Below, in pieces: positions 44,101 through 52,916 of a stretch of 64,000 nucleotides of DNA. This stretch comes from Acidaminobacter sp. (lineage in GTDB: Bacteria > Bacillota > Clostridia > Peptostreptococcales > Acidaminobacteraceae). The notes beneath the pieces were generated by a model. The model made no database searches. It was given only the letters and a program-made list of their open reading frames with translations, and was not told the DNA's origin. Location: the NCBI RefSeq assembly GCF_030247605.1, contig NZ_JAOTSB010000015.1:16969-80968 (forward strand), read 5' to 3'. Numbering within the stretch: the stretch's first letter is position 1; each line of letters starts with the position of its first letter. Position numbers and translations under genes: made by a program.

Positions 44101-44752
44101 GGACCTCGTGATCTCCCGGCTCAATGTAATGGACATCATTGGTCGCGACGAGGGGAATGCCAGTTTCCTTGGACATTCTTATCAGCTGAAGGTTGACTTT
44201 CTTCTGCAGCTCCATGCTGTGATCCTGAAGCTCAAGATAGTAGCGGTCCGGTCCAAAGATGTCCTGGAATTTTAAGGCGAGAGCTTTGGCCTCACCATAG
44301 CGGTCTTCTGCGATCAGGGCCTGGACGTCCCCCGCCAGACAGGCGCTGAGGCAGATCAGGCCTTCGCTGTGCTTTGCGAGCAGTTCCATGTCAATTCTGG
44401 GTTTATAGTAATACCCCTCTATGAATCCCCTGGAAACCAGGTGAATGAGGTTCTCATAGCCTTTTGCATTCTCTGCCAAAAGCACCAGGTGCCCTCGGTT
44501 CTTGTCCATGGACGCGTCTTTGTCGTGCATGGAGCGGCTGGCCATGTAGACCTCACAGCCTATAATGGGCTTGACCCCTGCGGCTTTGGCTGCCTTGTAA
44601 AAGTCTACCACGCCAAACATGACACCGTGGTCCGTAATGGCCACCGCGTCCATGCCCTGTTCCTTCACCCGTTCGAATAGACGGTCAATGACCGTAAATC
44701 CATCCAGCAGGCTGTACTCAGTATGCAGATGTAAATGGACAAATTTACTCAT
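41186..44752 (-). CDS. dnaE: DNA polymerase III alpha subunit DnaE
   Basis: A 1188-residue replicative polymerase of the DnaE1 type. The PHP domain opens with 'HLHLHTEYSLLDG'; the catalytic aspartates are in 'MPDIDIDFQDDRR' near residue 400; finger and thumb motifs include 'SSTHAAGVVIS' and 'YQEQVMQI'. The C-terminus has HhH and OB domains. A low-complexity Ala/Ser/Thr/Pro insertion near residues 930-970 precedes the OB region and contains one copy of the GCCGATGGTC 10-mer. Located between whiA and pfkA, as in many Clostridia. Confidence 0.96.
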   Translation of the reverse strand: MSKFVHLHLHTEYSLLDGFTVIDRLFERVKEQGMDAVAITDHGVMFGVVDFYKAAKAAGVKPIIGCEVYMASRSMHDKDASMDKNRGHLVLLAENAKGYENLIHLVSRGFIEGYYYKPRIDMELLAKHSEGLICLSACLAGDVQALIAEDRYGEAKALALKFQDIFGPDRYYLELQDHSMELQKKVNLQLIRMSKETGIPLVATNDVHYIEPGDHEVHDVLLCIQTGKTLADKDRMTFPTREFYLKSPDEMQRLFPYAPEALANTVKIAQRCHFDFDFSSLHLPEFDLPKDMTAQVYLRQLCYDGLHKRYHVTPEHIRRLEFELGTIHDMGYEDYFLIVWDFIKFAKEQGILVGPGRGSVGGSLVAYCLEITDVDPLAYDLIFERFLNPERVTMPDIDIDFQDDRRQEVIDYVVRKYGKEHVAQIITFGTMAARAAIRDVGRALNQPYADVDKIAKEIPTILGMTISKALEMNAKLKGYYDTDAEARRLIDFAKKVEGLPRHSSTHAAGVVISKAPVDHYVPLTVQDGNVTTQFGMLLLEELGLLKMDFLGLRTLTVIQRAIELIKENYDLDIDFSKILTDDPKSYVGIGNGQTLGIFQLESAGMTRFMRELRPTCLEDIIAGISLYRPGPMDSIPRYVKSKNNPQLITYSDPKLKDILGVTYGCLVYQEQVMQIVRELGGYSYGRSDLVRRAMSKKKMSVMEEERRYFIHGKLDDEGNVEIPGCLRNGVSKEAADAIFDDMIDFAKYAFNKSHAAGYALVSFQTAWLKAHYPIEFMAALMSSVMGSQTKLAVYIVECQRMNLKVLAPSVNHSLEQFSVEGSAIRYGLLGIKNVGSGIIKALVEEREQHGPYRNFTEFCDRIPSGELNKKAVESLIKAGAFDGMGARRSQLLASYERIVDSAHREKRNNAAGQVSLFSGLGMAMAAGVNSSTNTGTLADGHAASTSAPNGIPGLDTAPPELLPDVPEFDVRTLLAFEKEVLGIYFSGHPLSAYKDDVDNISSLRLSDLFESWEEGTGVFADGERVVLAGLIAKRTDKITRNNSRMCFLSLEDLYAAIEVLVFPMIMTRYELHLNEDSFIIVEGRLSLREDEPPKLVADAVYPLSQETIRRFRKVPDPKLFLKMEHLEAALWERVKKILQNYAGDTEVVLYLEKEKKTIRTQEKLWVKPAERLLTELRVELGHDAVKLK

Positions 44753-44815
44753 CAATCAACGCGCCTTTCCAGCGGAATCTGTTCTGGTGGTGTTTGTCTG
44801 CCTATGGTTTGTCGC

Positions 44816-45766
44816 TTAAGTGACGTTCAGTTTGACTCTGAGGTCATGAGCGATCTTCTCAATTTTCCTGAAGCGATGGTTGATGCCCGACTTGCCAACG
44901 GGTGGGTCCATCATCTCCCCAATTTCCTTCAGGGTCGCCTCACGATTTTCAAGTCTCATTTCTGCGGCCTCTCTTAAATTTGCTCCGAGATAATCCAGGC
45001 CAACGCGTTCCATGATAAACTCAATGTCCTCAATCTGTCTGTAGGACGCATCCACGGTCTTGTTGAGGTTGGCCGTCTCGCAGTTGACCAGACGGTTGAC
45101 GTCGTTGCGCATCTGCTTCACGATTCTGATGTTTTCAAATTCCAGCAGGATCGTGTGGGCACCGATTATATTCAGGAAATCGACGATTTGATCGCCTTCC
45201 TTGATGTAGACGATCCAGTGGTTCTTTCGCTGAATGATTTTGGGCACGAGGTCATATCGTTCCATCAGGTGGATGAGGGCTTCCGCGTAGGGCTCGTCAT
45301 TGGTGACAAACTCCAGGTGATAGCCTTTTTCAGGGTCACTCAGGCTGCCGCCGCCTAAAAAGACGCCCCTTAAATAGGCTCTCACACAGCATTCCTTAGT
45401 TGCGATGCCCTCTGGAATGCCGTCCTCGAATTTATAAGTCCCGTCACTGTGGTCAATGATTTTGAGTGCTATCAGGATTTCCTCAGCACCCTGCACGACG
45501 ATCAAGTAAGTGTTGTGCTTCTTCAGCGTGGGATTTTGTTTGATCAGGATCTCTGCGCTCAGACCAAAGATGCGCTTAAATCCGGAGAAAATCCGCCTGG
45601 CTATGGCCGGGTTCTCGGTCGTCAGCGTCAGGCTGAGGCCTTTGCCCCGGGCGTAGCCGATTGAACCGCTCACCTTGATTAACGCAGAAAGCTCTGCAAT
45701 CTGGCAGCAGCGATCCTCGCCCCGGATCTGGCAGAGCTCATTTTTGGTTGTGGATGAAAATGACAT
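44816..45766 (-). CDS. whiA: WhiA-family DNA-binding protein
   Basis: A 316-residue protein of the WhiA family: an N-terminal domain related to LAGLIDADG endonucleases ('CCVRAYLRGVFLGGGSLSDPEKGYHLEF') and a C-terminal helix-turn-helix ('LREAAEMRLENREATLKEIGEMMDPPVGKSGINHRFRKI' in outline). WhiA influences cell division and chromosome organisation in Firmicutes. Start chosen at 45766 with AGGTGAG upstream. It is normally next to yvcK; here about 10 kb separates them. Confidence 0.95.
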   Translation of the reverse strand: MSFSSTTKNELCQIRGEDRCCQIAELSALIKVSGSIGYARGKGLSLTLTTENPAIARRIFSGFKRIFGLSAEILIKQNPTLKKHNTYLIVVQGAEEILIALKIIDHSDGTYKFEDGIPEGIATKECCVRAYLRGVFLGGGSLSDPEKGYHLEFVTNDEPYAEALIHLMERYDLVPKIIQRKNHWIVYIKEGDQIVDFLNIIGAHTILLEFENIRIVKQMRNDVNRLVNCETANLNKTVDASYRQIEDIEFIMERVGLDYLGANLREAAEMRLENREATLKEIGEMMDPPVGKSGINHRFRKIEKIAHDLRVKLNVT

Positions 45767-45866
45767 AGTCTCACCTGTCTTATAGTTACTGGTGCCTTGT
45801 AATACATAAGCCACAACATTTTAACCTGAAGTATGCCTGGCTTTGGTGTTTACTTGGCACTTATAA

Positions 45867-46406
45867 TTAATCTTTTTCGATGCTGTCTTCCAGTCCAAGT
45901 ACCGCTTTTCCCTTGCGTACCATTTCCCGCTCGTCATTGTACCGAAGGAAATTGTCGATCTCACTGATGTCAACGAATTGACCGTCAATAAAGCCCTCTT
46001 CTTCAAGCGGAATAATTTCCGTGGTCATGGCGATCATGGCGTACCAGTGGACGCGCTTGATGATCAGCTCCTGCTGACTCCAGATGTTTCTAAACCGGTA
46101 TCCAGTCTCGTCAAGATATCCCAGAACCTGCGCTGTGACGCCAGTCTCCTCGGAAACTTCACGGGCTGCAGCATTTTCCGGGGACTCTTTGGGCTCAACT
46201 TTGCCTTTAGGCAGTACCCAATCGCCATTCATTTTTTTAAGAATCAGAACCCGCCGTCCATGAAAGACGACTCCGCCTGCGCTCGTCACATATTTCAAAG
46301 GTTTCACGCCCTTATGGTCAATGCCAGGAATTTGAGTTGCGATGAGATGAACGGGACAACCTTGAACACTTCTGGTCTGAATTTGTCCCATAGTGGTTAA
46401 ACACAT
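45867..46406 (-). CDS. Nudix hydrolase
   Basis: A 179-residue protein with a complete Nudix box, 'GKVEPKESPENAAAREVSEETGV', at about residues 67-89. Nudix proteins hydrolyse nucleoside-diphosphate-linked substrates; this one resembles the diadenosine-polyphosphate or 8-oxo-nucleotide groups, but substrate cannot be set. An N-terminal extension of about 35 residues precedes the domain. Start at 46406 has AGG 6 bases upstream; other in-frame ATGs exist. Confidence 0.82.
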   Translation of the reverse strand: MCLTTMGQIQTRSVQGCPVHLIATQIPGIDHKGVKPLKYVTSAGGVVFHGRRVLILKKMNGDWVLPKGKVEPKESPENAAAREVSEETGVTAQVLGYLDETGYRFRNIWSQQELIIKRVHWYAMIAMTTEIIPLEEEGFIDGQFVDISEIDNFLRYNDEREMVRKGKAVLGLEDSIEKD

Positions 46407-46734
46407 AATCATCCTTTAGTATACCACAAAATGTAGTGTCCCATGCGGCTCAATTGGATTTAGAGTCCGGTGTCTGGTACAAAAATTATTACGGTGCCTG
46501 TCACCGAGTTGAGTTTGGTGCCTGTCACCGAGTTGAGTTTGGTGTCTGACACCGAGTTGAGTTTGGGGTCAGGTACGGTAATGATAGCGCAACACAAAAA
46601 CCACGCCATGTTCATTATTGATTTCCGAGCCATTCCTCGATCCCATCTGACACGGTCACCCCTTACATTACGCCATCACTATGTTAAACTAGTTATGCAA
46701 TCACATTACTTATAACACAACTGGAGTGATTCCT
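46407..46734. other. Intergenic region between the Nudix and sigma-54 regulator genes
   Basis: This 328-base gap holds the divergent upstream regions of both genes and the tandem repeat at 46493-46577. A possible promoter for the regulator (TTACAT, 16 bases, TAAACT) lies at about 46663-46690. No gene is supported. Confidence 0.5.
46493..46577. repeat. Three and a half tandem 24-base repeats with GGTGTC-type palindrome
   Basis: Units at 46493-46516, 46517-46540 and 46541-46564, plus a partial at 46565-46577, each start with GGTGYCTGWCACC and end in GAGTTGAGTTT. The first two have GGTGCCTGTCACC, the third GGTGTCTGACACC. Related GGTGTCTGG occurs at 46469. This is a tandem form of the dispersed palindrome family. 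Confidence 0.85.
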
Positions 46735-48111
46735 GTGAATCAGTTTGACGCCGACTTTTATATCGCAATCCTTGAAGCCTCCCATGACGAAATTTACGTC
46801 ACAGACGGTGACGGCTTTGCCGTCTACTGCAATAAAACCTTCGAGTCCAACTATGGCCTGACGCGCGAAGAAATCATGGGCAAGCACATCAGCTTCCTCC
46901 TCGACAACCAATACTGCGACCAATCTCCGTTGCCGATGGTCATTGAACAAAAAAAAGAAGTCAGCATCCGCCAGAAGACGAAAATGGGCAAAACCCTCCT
47001 GATCACGGCAACCCCCTCCTTTGACGAAAACGGTAATATCAGCTTAATCGTCGAAAACTGCAGGGACGTCACGGAGATGGAAGCTATTAAAGCTGATCTT
47101 GAGCACACAAAAGAGCAGATGATCCGCTATAAAAATGAAATCGACGAACTCAGACGGAATGAGTTGAAAGAAACGGAAAACCTGATTGTCAACAATTCCA
47201 AGATGAAATCCATTGTAGACATGGTCGACCGCCTGTCAACCATTCACTCCACGATTCTGATCTCGGGAGAGTCCGGTACAGGAAAAAGTATCCTGGCGAA
47301 ATACATCCACTCAAAAAGCATGCGGAAGGACGGTCCCTTCATCACCATCAACTGCGCCGCCATTCCGCCCAACTTGCTGGAATCAGAACTCTTCGGTTAT
47401 GTCGCTGGCGCGTTTACCGGCGCGGACAAAAAAGGAAAAGTCGGCTTAGTGGAATTGGCGAGCGGCGGCACGCTCTTCCTGGACGAAATTGGTGAAGTGC
47501 CGCTGCCGCTGCAGGCAAAGTTCCTGGAGCTCATTCAGGACAAGCGGTTCATTCCTGTGGGATCCACCAAGTCCAAGTCCATTGACGTCCGAATCATTTC
47601 CGCCACAAACGCAGACCTGATGACCCTCGTCAAAGCAAAGAATTTTCGCGAAGATCTCTATTACCGGCTCAAAGTCGTTGACCTTCAGATTCCGCCACTA
47701 AGAGAAAGAAAAGAAGATTTGAAAGCTATGGCCACCTTATTCCTGAACAAATACAACAGGGAATACAAACTGAATCGTGAAATATCCAAGGACTGCCTGG
47801 AGATCCTCCAGAGTTACCGCTGGCCGGGAAACGTCAGAGAACTCCAGCACGTCATAGAGCAGCTGGTCGTCACCGTCCCCGGAAAAGTTATTGAACCCCA
47901 TGATCTCCCAATGCATTTATTCCGCGATGCACTCGTGCCGCTGGACCCGACGCAGTCAGAGCTTCCATCGCTGGACATCGCTCTCGAAGAAATTGAAAAA
48001 ACACTGATTTTGAAAGCTTTCGAACATTTCGGAAGCTCCTACAAAGCCGCGAAAGCACTTCACATTTCGCAGAGCAAGGCAAGCCGGCTATATAGAAAAT
48101 ATATGGAATAA
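46735..48111 (+). CDS. PAS-domain sigma-54-dependent transcriptional activator
   Basis: A 458-residue enhancer-binding protein. A PAS sensor domain at about 1-120 ('LEASHDEIYVTDGDGFAVYCN') and a coiled linker precede the AAA+ domain with Walker A 'GESGTGKS', the sigma-54 contact loop 'GAFTGA', and Walker B 'GGTLFLDEIGEVPLPLQ'. The C-terminus has a Fis-type helix-turn-helix ('SYKAAKALHISQSKASRLYRKY'). GTG start at 46735, GGAG 8 bases upstream. It probably activates the sigma-54 promoter at 52781-52795. Confidence 0.93.
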   Translation: MNQFDADFYIAILEASHDEIYVTDGDGFAVYCNKTFESNYGLTREEIMGKHISFLLDNQYCDQSPLPMVIEQKKEVSIRQKTKMGKTLLITATPSFDENGNISLIVENCRDVTEMEAIKADLEHTKEQMIRYKNEIDELRRNELKETENLIVNNSKMKSIVDMVDRLSTIHSTILISGESGTGKSILAKYIHSKSMRKDGPFITINCAAIPPNLLESELFGYVAGAFTGADKKGKVGLVELASGGTLFLDEIGEVPLPLQAKFLELIQDKRFIPVGSTKSKSIDVRIISATNADLMTLVKAKNFREDLYYRLKVVDLQIPPLRERKEDLKAMATLFLNKYNREYKLNREISKDCLEILQSYRWPGNVRELQHVIEQLVVTVPGKVIEPHDLPMHLFRDALVPLDPTQSELPSLDIALEEIEKTLILKAFEHFGSSYKAAKALHISQSKASRLYRKYME

Positions 48112-48130
48112 GTCAATCCGTCAGCAATAG

Positions 48131-48184
48131 AATAAGGGAAGAGGAAGAAGGGCCAAATCAATACCCTCTTCCTCTTCCCTTATT
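48131..48184. terminator. Terminator between convergent genes
   Basis: AATAAGGGAAGAGGAAGA (from 48131) pairs with TCTTCCTCTTCCCTTATT (to 48184). A very long purine/pyrimidine stem, T-rich after it. It serves the regulator gene and pepD. Confidence 0.8.
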
Positions 48185-48198
48185 TTGCATTCAGCCAT

Positions 48199-49677
48199 TC
48201 ATCCAATCGCCTTCAGAACCTCAACCAGATATTCCCAGGTCTTGATCACTGACGGTATGCTGAAATGCTCATTCGGATTGTGCACATCATACAACTGAGG
48301 CCCAATCGATATTGCGTCCAAACCTTCAATCTTTTCAATGAACATACCGCACTCTATCCCGGCATGACAAGCCACAATTCTGGGTTTAGACCCATACATC
48401 CGCTCGTACACTTGCTCACAGAGGGTGCGAATTTTGGAGCTTGGATCAATCGGCCACTCAGGATAAGCTTCAAAGCTGTCCCAGACCGCCCCTAGCAAAT
48501 CCGCCAACGCTTCAAACCGACTCATCAAGACAGACTTCTGGCTTCTGACCGCGCTCCTGACTTCATTTTCAAAGTAAACGCCCGTCTCCGTCGTCCTCAG
48601 CAATCCCAGATTGGAAGAGCTCTCCACGAGTCCCCTCATCTCCGCGCTCATGGTGTGAACGCCATCCGGTATCAATGTAATGGCCTGCATCACTTTAACG
48701 GCGCTCTCACAGTTCATGATCTGCCGATGGTCACCCTCCCCCAGCCACGCTTCGTCCCGAACCCACTCCAGCCGAAGTTTTGGATCCTTTAAGTAAAATT
48801 CCTGCCGAAGCGCCTCCTGAAGCTCTGATGCCCACTTCTCAAACCGCTCGATCGCCTCCACGGGAACCATCAAAACCGCTTCTGCTTCTCTTGAAATTGC
48901 GTTACGCTGAGATCCTCCCTCCAGGTAGGCAAGTCCAAAGCCTTGCCGGGCTACAAGTTCCTGCAGCACACGTCCCAGAAGCTTTATAGCATTTCCGCGC
49001 CATTTATCTATTTCCATTCCGGAGTGACCACCTTGAAGACCTTTGACACTCAGTCGTATAGGCACTTGCTCCTTTTCTACCTCCACCCATTCCACCTGCA
49101 GCGTCAGCCCAATCCCAACACCTCCGGCGCTGCTGACGAGCAAAGCGTCGTCCTCTTCAGAATCCAGATTGATCAGGATCTTCCCCATAAAGTGACTGGC
49201 CTCCAACGCATTTGCCCCAAGGAACGTCGTCTCCTCCTCGGTCGTAAAGACGACCTCCAGTGCCGGATGCGCCAGCGTCTTGTCATCCAGGAGCGCCAAC
49301 CCATAGGCCAAAGCGACGCCATTGTCAGCACCAAGGGTAGTATCCGTGGCGTAGAGCATTTCGCCCTCCACTCTCAGTTTCAACGGATCATTTTGAAAAT
49401 CATGACTTATGCCCTTGTTTTTCTCGCACACCATATCCATGTGACCTTGTATAATCACTGCCGGCGCGTTCTCATATCCCGGAGAAGCCGGTTTTTTCAA
49501 AATAACATTCAGAACCTCATCTTGCAAAGTTTCAAGTCCCCTCGCTCTACCAAAGGACACCAAATAATCACTGATCGCCCTTTCATGACCGGACTCTCTC
49601 GGAATGGCTGAAATTTCCCTGAAAAAGTGAAACACCGGATGCTGAAGATGAGCCTCTACTTCCAATTGCTTCGACAT
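48199..49677 (-). CDS. pepD: Aminoacyl-histidine dipeptidase (PepD, M20 family)
   Basis: A 492-residue zinc dipeptidase (carnosinase-like). Metal sites are seen in 'IIQGHMDMVCEK' and 'DTTLGADNGVALAYGLAL', the catalytic Glu in 'VFTTEEETTFLGA', and the late His in 'HNPNEHFSIPSV'. 'GGHSGMEIDKWRGNAIKLL' marks the lid domain. It should hydrolyse Xaa-His and other dipeptides in the cytosol. It follows the YfcC-type carrier gene by 45 bases, suggesting peptide or amino-acid use. Confidence 0.92.
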   Translation of the reverse strand: MSKQLEVEAHLQHPVFHFFREISAIPRESGHERAISDYLVSFGRARGLETLQDEVLNVILKKPASPGYENAPAVIIQGHMDMVCEKNKGISHDFQNDPLKLRVEGEMLYATDTTLGADNGVALAYGLALLDDKTLAHPALEVVFTTEEETTFLGANALEASHFMGKILINLDSEEDDALLVSSAGGVGIGLTLQVEWVEVEKEQVPIRLSVKGLQGGHSGMEIDKWRGNAIKLLGRVLQELVARQGFGLAYLEGGSQRNAISREAEAVLMVPVEAIERFEKWASELQEALRQEFYLKDPKLRLEWVRDEAWLGEGDHRQIMNCESAVKVMQAITLIPDGVHTMSAEMRGLVESSSNLGLLRTTETGVYFENEVRSAVRSQKSVLMSRFEALADLLGAVWDSFEAYPEWPIDPSSKIRTLCEQVYERMYGSKPRIVACHAGIECGMFIEKIEGLDAISIGPQLYDVHNPNEHFSIPSVIKTWEYLVEVLKAIG

Positions 49678-49722
49678 GAATTATCCACACCTTTCACGTG
49701 CCCTAAATACACCGTTCAGTCG

Positions 49723-51141
49723 CTAAAGTCCTATAGCCACCGCAACCACCATTAAGATCGCCTGCAGCGAGAACATCATTAAGAATAACGGTGTAATAAA
49801 ACGATACCATTTATTCATACCAATGCCAATGATGCCACATTCCACTGCAACACTGGTCGGCCAGAACATATTAGAGAAGCCATCTCCAAATTGGAAGGCT
49901 GTAACCGCCACTTCCCTGCTGAGCCCTACAACATCTGCCAGAGGCGCCATGATTGGCATCATGACCACTGCTTGACCGGAACCGGAAGGAATAAAGAAAT
50001 TGATCAGATTTTGAACCACCAGCATGCCCACTGCAGTCACACTCTGCGGGAGCGCCTGGATCATGTTGGAGAGATACAATACCGCTGTGTCGATGATATT
50101 AGCCTGAGACATGATGACTTCGATGGATCGCGACAGGCCAATCAGCAGCAAACCATAAATGGACGCCTCCGCGGACTCGACGAAGGATTCCGCAATTTGT
50201 CTGGAATTCATCTTATTAATAATGCCCGTGAGAATCATAGCAATGAGGAACATAGCAGCCAGCTCCTGCAGATAGAAGCCGTACATACTGACCGTGAAGG
50301 CGATCAACCCAATCAGCAGGATAAAGCCTGCAAGCGTCACTTTTTGTCGAACCGTGAAAGGCATGCCGACCACTTCTTCCCGGGTCATGGTGCCTTTGAT
50401 TTCCCTCTGGGGTTCACCGTAAAGAATGCTCTTGGTTGGATCCTTTCTGATCTTCGCCGCATACCACATCATATATCCGGAAGAAAGCGACATGAACAAT
50501 ATAAATGCGACGATCCGGAAGATGGTCATTTTGGGCGTCATCAGAGGAATCCCAGCAATACTGCTGGCTATGCCGATGGTAAAAGGATTAATCGTCGCCG
50601 CCGCAAAGCCCGTCGCGACTCCAATAAACACCATACCTCCGCCTATGAGACGGTCGTACCCCAGCGTAATCGCAATGACGACAAAAGCGGGAATCAACCC
50701 ATAAGTCTCTTCGTACATGCCAAAGGTACTGCCCGCTATGCCGAAAAGGAAAACGAAAATTGGGATCAATAAGTAATCCCGCGAGCCAAGTGATCTGAGA
50801 ACAGCGCCAACCATAGCATTCAACGTCCCGGTCTTCATGAGCAAAAAGACATAAGCAGAGGCGAAGATGACAAAGAAAATAATTTCACCCGCGTTGACCA
50901 TACCCGTATAGATCGCCATAAAAAAGCCCCATACGCCAATTGGGCTGGCTTCGACGGAATGATAGCTGCCCGGAACTACAAGCTCTCTTCCAAGGGTAGG
51001 ATCTTCAACACGTTCAAATGTCCCGGCGGGCATAACCCAGGTTAAGGCAGTGCATAAAACAATGATCATTAATAGAATGACATAAGCGTGGGGCATCGTG
51101 AATTTCTTTTTGTCTTTTAGAACTTCAACTCTTTCTGACAT
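49723..51141 (-). CDS. YfcC-family (DcuC/ArcD-like superfamily) carrier
   Basis: A 472-residue membrane protein with about 12 segments. 'KKKFTMPHAYVILLMIIVLCTALTWVMPAGTFERV' in outline, 'GMYEETYGLIPAFV', and 'FFIPSGSGQAVVMMPIMAPLADVVGLSREVAVTAFQFGDGFSN' are signature regions of the YfcC/C4-dicarboxylate-carrier superfamily, proposed to move amino acids or dicarboxylates. Directly upstream of pepD and probably cotranscribed, so a peptide or amino-acid substrate is likely. Confidence 0.88.
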   Translation of the reverse strand: MSERVEVLKDKKKFTMPHAYVILLMIIVLCTALTWVMPAGTFERVEDPTLGRELVVPGSYHSVEASPIGVWGFFMAIYTGMVNAGEIIFFVIFASAYVFLLMKTGTLNAMVGAVLRSLGSRDYLLIPIFVFLFGIAGSTFGMYEETYGLIPAFVVIAITLGYDRLIGGGMVFIGVATGFAAATINPFTIGIASSIAGIPLMTPKMTIFRIVAFILFMSLSSGYMMWYAAKIRKDPTKSILYGEPQREIKGTMTREEVVGMPFTVRQKVTLAGFILLIGLIAFTVSMYGFYLQELAAMFLIAMILTGIINKMNSRQIAESFVESAEASIYGLLLIGLSRSIEVIMSQANIIDTAVLYLSNMIQALPQSVTAVGMLVVQNLINFFIPSGSGQAVVMMPIMAPLADVVGLSREVAVTAFQFGDGFSNMFWPTSVAVECGIIGIGMNKWYRFITPLFLMMFSLQAILMVVAVAIGL

Positions 51142-51177
51142 AAACGAACACCTCTCTTGTGATTAATGATGTAGATG

Positions 51178-51247
51178 TGGAAGAAGGTGTCTGACACCAA
51201 CTTCCATTCCCGTGACTTTGGAAGAAGGTGTCAGACACCTTCTTCCA
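51178..51247. repeat. Two GGTGTC-palindrome repeats
   Basis: TGGAAGAAGGTGTCTGACACC followed by AACTTCCA (51178-51206), and 51219-51247, a perfect dyad around GGTGTC-A-GACACC, sit between the YfcC-type and APC genes. Both belong to the dispersed family. Confidence 0.8.
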
Positions 51248-51298
51248 TCTCAGCGGTCGCTGGCCTATCTAGCACTTCCAACTTTACAGTCTGAATAC

Positions 51299-52708
51299 TC
51301 ACGAACTGTCCGCAGCCTCTTTACCGTGAATTTTTTCATCTTTGGGACGTGCGGCATAGAACAGAAATCCTGATCCAATCATCAGAGCCAGCAGCGCGTA
51401 TTCCGCAGGCCAACGCAGGGCGCCCGGGCTGGATGGCAGCAGCATGGCCAGAGTGAGGAAAAACACCACGCCAATTCCCACGAAATCAAGGATTCTGGTG
51501 TGGAAGGACTGCGGCTGACCATCGGCAGAATGCTTTCTGAGGTGATGGGCGGAAAATACGGTCGACCCCCATAAAAGGATGTAGAAAAACGCGGCTAAGT
51601 TGACTAGAGCAGCAAACACCGAACTCCCTAAAAACGGGGTAATGCCAATGATTAGAGTGACGAACAGGATTGCATTGCCCGGGGTCTTGTAAACAGGATG
51701 AACCGCGGCAAAAAAACGGGGAATCAGGCCAGCCTTCCCAAGGGCATACAAGGATCGTACTGCCCCAAAGAACATGCCGTTAAAAACGCCAATAATATTT
51801 AAAACAGCAGCTGACAGCAGGATGCCTTTAATTGCAGGCACACCGGTAAGTCTGACCAGACTGTCCGAAAAGGGAATGGACGTTGATGACATCTCCTGCC
51901 AAGGCATCAGGCCCGCCTGAAGGAACAGCAGCGCGCCATACAACAAGGTGGAAATGAGGATGGACAGCATCATGGCCTGCCCGATCCGCTTGACGCTGAG
52001 GCTCGCACTGGCTTCCTCCACGCCTTTTGAGATGTTTTCCCAACCGGCTATGGAAAAGGGCAGGAGCACCAGCAGCGAGATCGTGCCGTCAAAAGTCGGC
52101 TTGACTGCCAGTGGTGATAAATTTTGTGGATCAAAGAAAAGCATGCCAGCTATAAATGCCCCCACCACCATGGTGATGACAATAGCCATAAGGACGACTT
52201 GAACCCTGGAAAAAAATTTTGTGCCGCGGTACTGCGTCCATGCAATACCGAAAACAAGCGCGATCCCGATCAGAACAGCCCAAAGTGTCACCGGCTGGCC
52301 GCCGACCGAATACAGGACATTTCGGCCCTCCAGCGGCGGAAAGAGAACATAGAGCATTTTGACTATGGCCAGTGTCTGCCAGGCGCAGATCACGCCATTG
52401 ACCAGAAACCCACACCATCCTGCGACGAGCGCCGCACGCGCGCCAAAAGCGCGGCCTGCATAATGCATCTCTCCCCCGCCTTCCGGAAACATTGGCATGA
52501 TCCGGGTATAGGAGGAAGCCATAACCAGAAGCATCACCAGGCCAAGGACAAAGGCCAGCAGCGCATTGACAGGACCGCCCGACGCCGTCATCCAGATCCC
52601 GGTCATCAGAAGCCAGGAGGAACCAAATACACAGCCAATGCCCATGCCAAGGAATCCAATAAAGCTGATGGAGCGTTCAAGTTTTATGGGTGCTGTATTA
52701 TTTTGCAT
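51299..52708 (-). CDS. APC-family amino-acid permease
   Basis: A 469-residue permease with 12 membrane segments. The N-terminal 'ISFIGFLGMGIGCVFGSSWLL' with the G-x-G motif of segment 1, and 'PFSIAGWENISKGVEEAS' in segment 6, are typical of the APC superfamily. It should import an amino acid or amine by symport or exchange. GGAGG lies before the ATG and a perfect sigma-54 promoter lies about 75 bases upstream. The C-terminal linker contains a GCCGATGGTC copy. Confidence 0.9.
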   Translation of the reverse strand: MQNNTAPIKLERSISFIGFLGMGIGCVFGSSWLLMTGIWMTASGGPVNALLAFVLGLVMLLVMASSYTRIMPMFPEGGGEMHYAGRAFGARAALVAGWCGFLVNGVICAWQTLAIVKMLYVLFPPLEGRNVLYSVGGQPVTLWAVLIGIALVFGIAWTQYRGTKFFSRVQVVLMAIVITMVVGAFIAGMLFFDPQNLSPLAVKPTFDGTISLLVLLPFSIAGWENISKGVEEASASLSVKRIGQAMMLSILISTLLYGALLFLQAGLMPWQEMSSTSIPFSDSLVRLTGVPAIKGILLSAAVLNIIGVFNGMFFGAVRSLYALGKAGLIPRFFAAVHPVYKTPGNAILFVTLIIGITPFLGSSVFAALVNLAAFFYILLWGSTVFSAHHLRKHSADGQPQSFHTRILDFVGIGVVFFLTLAMLLPSSPGALRWPAEYALLALMIGSGFLFYAARPKDEKIHGKEAADSS

Positions 52709-52780
52709 GTGACTTCCTCCCAGTGTGACTGATATTTACGCTAATTTAGTGTGGTATCTGGTTGTTTGACATATTACTAC

Positions 52781-52795
52781 GCAATTCTTGTGCCA
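52781..52795 (-). promoter_or_regulatory. Sigma-54 promoter of the APC permease
   Basis: On the minus strand the sequence is TGGCACAAGAATTGC, an exact match to the -24/-12 consensus TGGCAC-N5-TTGC, followed by a T-poor transcript start and a gene start at 52708. A PAS/sigma-54 activator is encoded 5 kb away. Confidence 0.9.
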
Positions 52796-52916
52796 TAAAT
52801 CGAAACTATTTTTTAAATAATCTCCAGGTTTAGAACTAAAAATACAACAAAACAACTAATTCGCAGACTGTTTATCGCTCTATTGAGATTAAGTCAAGTC
52901 GTGCGTCAAAGGTGAT

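Noticed and set aside
46493..46577. CRISPR array
   Set aside because: The units are immediate tandem repeats with no spacers, and no cas gene is nearby.
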